Shown in pieces: positions 51,789-53,042 of a stretch of DNA of 53,042 nt (its first letter is position 1; the number at the start of each line of letters is the position of its first letter). Made by a program: the position numbers and the translations under genes. Below the pieces are notes generated by a model. That model was not told where the DNA came from. It saw only the letters and a list, made by a program, of their open reading frames with translations, and did not search any database. The stretch lies in assembly GCA_024277255.1 (NCBI GenBank), contig JAJRVQ010000066.1:1-53042 (forward strand), written 5' to 3'. The stretch comes from Acidobacteriota bacterium. Its GTDB lineage: Bacteria > Acidobacteriota > Thermoanaerobaculia > Multivoradales > SZUA-115.

Positions 51789-51818
51789 CGATGCAGGCGA
51801 GACGCCTGCGCTCCCAGT
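51789..51818. repeat. Palindromic repeat family A, copy 4 (inverted)
   Basis: CGATGCAGGCGAGACGC then CTGCGCTCCCAGT. It is the reverse complement of copy 3 with one mismatch; 59 nt separate them. It lies eight bases downstream of the flotillin stop. Confidence 0.9.
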
Positions 51819-51826
51819 GGTGTGGC

Positions 51827-53042
51827 TCACACCCCGAGCTTGCCCAGTACGCTGGCGGCCTTGTCGCCGTCCAGCCCGAAGCGTTTGGTGGCGCCGAGCA
51901 GGGCACCGAGTTTTGAGCGGGTGGACTCGTCCTCGGCCTCGCCCATCATGCGGGTCAGCAGGGCGGTGATGGTGAGGTTCTTGAGATCCTCGCTGGACAC
52001 ACCAAACTGATCGATCCAGCCGGCCAGCTGGCTCTTGAAATACTCGGGATCGCCGTTGAAAAACGTGTCCCGCACATCGCTGAGTGTGGAGCTGTTGTCG
52101 ACCAGCCTATCGACCGCTTTGCCCTGGGTGATGGCGCCGGTGATCTTGTCGAAGAAGGTCGTCTCGCCTCCCACAATGTCGATCTTGGCGCTCTTCAGTG
52201 CTTCGGAAACAATCTCCGAATGCTTCGCGGCGATGGCCCGGCGCACGTCGATCTCGGCGAGTTCGACGGTCTGTTCCTTGGCGAGTTCCAGCTTGAACTC
52301 CTCATGCTCTTTGCCGGCCTCGTTGAATTTTTTCATCGCCTCGGCTTTCGAAGTGATACCGCCGGCTTCCGCCTCGGCCTTGGCGCCGATGACTTCGGCT
52401 TCGCCCAGTCCCGCGGCCGCCGTCTCGGCGCTGACACCGGTGGCGAGCGCCTTCTTGGCGACGGCGAGTTTCTCCGACGCGATCTGCTCGGCCTCGGCCT
52501 CGATGACAATCTCTTCGGCGTGCAGTTCGGCCGCCTGCTTGTCGGCCTCGGCCTGCTTGACCCGCTTGTAGAGTTCCTGGTCGGCGTGGAGCTGGGCCGA
52601 TTCCTTGGCCGCCTCGGCTTCCTGGATTTTCTGGATCAAGCCTTCCTGGGCCGCCTTTTCGGCCAGCGTCACCGCCACCTGTTTCTCCCGGTCGGCGCCG
52701 GCGAAGGCCTCGGTGTCGAGAATCTTCTGCTGCTCTTCGACCACGGTTTTTTCCACGGCGACACGCTCTTTGATGACGTCCTGGATGAGTTTCTTCTCCA
52801 CCTCGACGGCTTTCTCCTTCTCGATGTCCTTGAGGGTGGTGACCCGCTCGCGCTCGATGGATTCGAGTTCGCGGTCGCGCTTGACGCGCTCCTGCTCCAC
52901 GGCGTCGGTGCGCTCCTTGTTGCGCAGGGCCACCAGCACTTCGCGCTGCTTGTTCTCGGTGGCGATCTCCACCTCTTCCTCGGTGGAAATGCGGGCGCGC
53001 TCGGACTTGAGCAATTCCTCGGACCGCACCTTGGCGGCTTCC
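51827..53042 (-). CDS. Flotillin-like coiled-coil protein (5' end outside window)
   Basis: The last 404 residues of a leftward gene that starts beyond the right edge. The visible part is an almost uninterrupted coiled coil (RELESIERERVTTLKDIEKE, VEKKLIQDVIKERVAVEKTV, then a run rich in A-E-A-E such as AEAEQIASEKLAVAKK), then a C-terminal region of about 140 residues (FFDKITGAITQGKAVDRLVD, LGALLGATKRFGLDGDKAAS). This is the flotillin C-terminal half; the SPFH domain and membrane insertion would be encoded to the right. Flotillins organise membrane microdomains. It sits immediately upstream of the DUF3686 ATPase gene. Confidence 0.85.
   Translation of the reverse strand, partial: EAAKVRSEELLKSERARISTEEEVEIATENKQREVLVALRNKERTDAVEQERVKRDRELESIERERVTTLKDIEKEKAVEVEKKLIQDVIKERVAVEKTVVEEQQKILDTEAFAGADREKQVAVTLAEKAAQEGLIQKIQEAEAAKESAQLHADQELYKRVKQAEADKQAAELHAEEIVIEAEAEQIASEKLAVAKKALATGVSAETAAAGLGEAEVIGAKAEAEAGGITSKAEAMKKFNEAGKEHEEFKLELAKEQTVELAEIDVRRAIAAKHSEIVSEALKSAKIDIVGGETTFFDKITGAITQGKAVDRLVDNSSTLSDVRDTFFNGDPEYFKSQLAGWIDQFGVSSEDLKNLTITALLTRMMGEAEDESTRSKLGALLGATKRFGLDGDKAASVLGKLGV

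Noticed and set aside
1..53042. CRISPR array or tRNA genes
   Set aside because: No regularly spaced direct repeats of 25-40 nt with unique spacers; no cloverleaf with TTC-x-A-x-T arm noticed.

Overview
This window (about 63-65% GC by eye) looks like a chromosomal segment of a Gram-negative bacterium of the PVC group, most likely Verrucomicrobiota. The reasons are the gene complement: hflK-hflC, a SUF-type gene set of rhodanese, IscU-like scaffold and SufT, a PQQ-type beta-propeller protein beginning with a 'DWPHFLGP' motif, a giant secreted protein, a CehA/McbA-type PHP hydrolase, outer-membrane beta-barrels, a DUF3686 ATPase with a flotillin, and many palindromic intergenic repeats. The assignment is inference; there is no rRNA or marker gene to fix it. 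I saw no tRNA, rRNA or CRISPR array.

Layout. 1-1166: the 5' part of a group II intron whose reverse transcriptase runs off the left edge. 1298-13888: housekeeping and envelope genes (acyltransferase-like membrane protein, small membrane proteins, HAD phosphatase, MmcQ/YjbR protein, PpiD/SurA-like foldase, TPR protein, PQQ beta-propeller, DUF971, RlmD/TrmA-type methyltransferase, HflC and HflK). 14031-14410: a nested palindromic repeat. 14443-20931: a 2162-residue secreted protein with no assigned function.

21576-34172 is an exopolysaccharide cluster: Wzz/BY-kinase co-polymerase, WcaJ-type initiating transferase, Wzy-like polymerase, two GT2 and two GT4 glycosyltransferases, a PIG-L deacetylase and a Wzx-like flippase. 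Six genes run rightward in close succession (21576-30261), two run leftward against them with an 80-nt antisense overlap, and one GT2 lies beyond. WcaJ would start the lipid-linked repeat unit, the glycosyltransferases extend it, PIG-L deacetylates a sugar, the flippase exports it, and the Wzy-like protein with the co-polymerase builds the chain. No outer-membrane Wza-type exporter is in the window.

34297-36122 is the Fe-S assembly operon. 36284-38086 is one protein fusing an amino-sugar kinase to MurQ etherase, for cell-wall sugar recycling. 38088-46252 holds a beta-barrel, an M16 protease, the CehA-like hydrolase, a DUF2167 protein, a zinc-ribbon membrane protein and another beta-barrel. 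46487-53042 holds a 1736-residue DUF3686/AAA ATPase and a flotillin-like coiled-coil protein cut by the right edge; this pair is the strongest candidate here for a little-described system.

Two features recur. Few start codons have a Shine-Dalgarno sequence, and many follow a pyrimidine-rich tract. Intergenic spaces carry at least three families of short palindromic repeats plus 9-11-nt periodic elements at gene ends.
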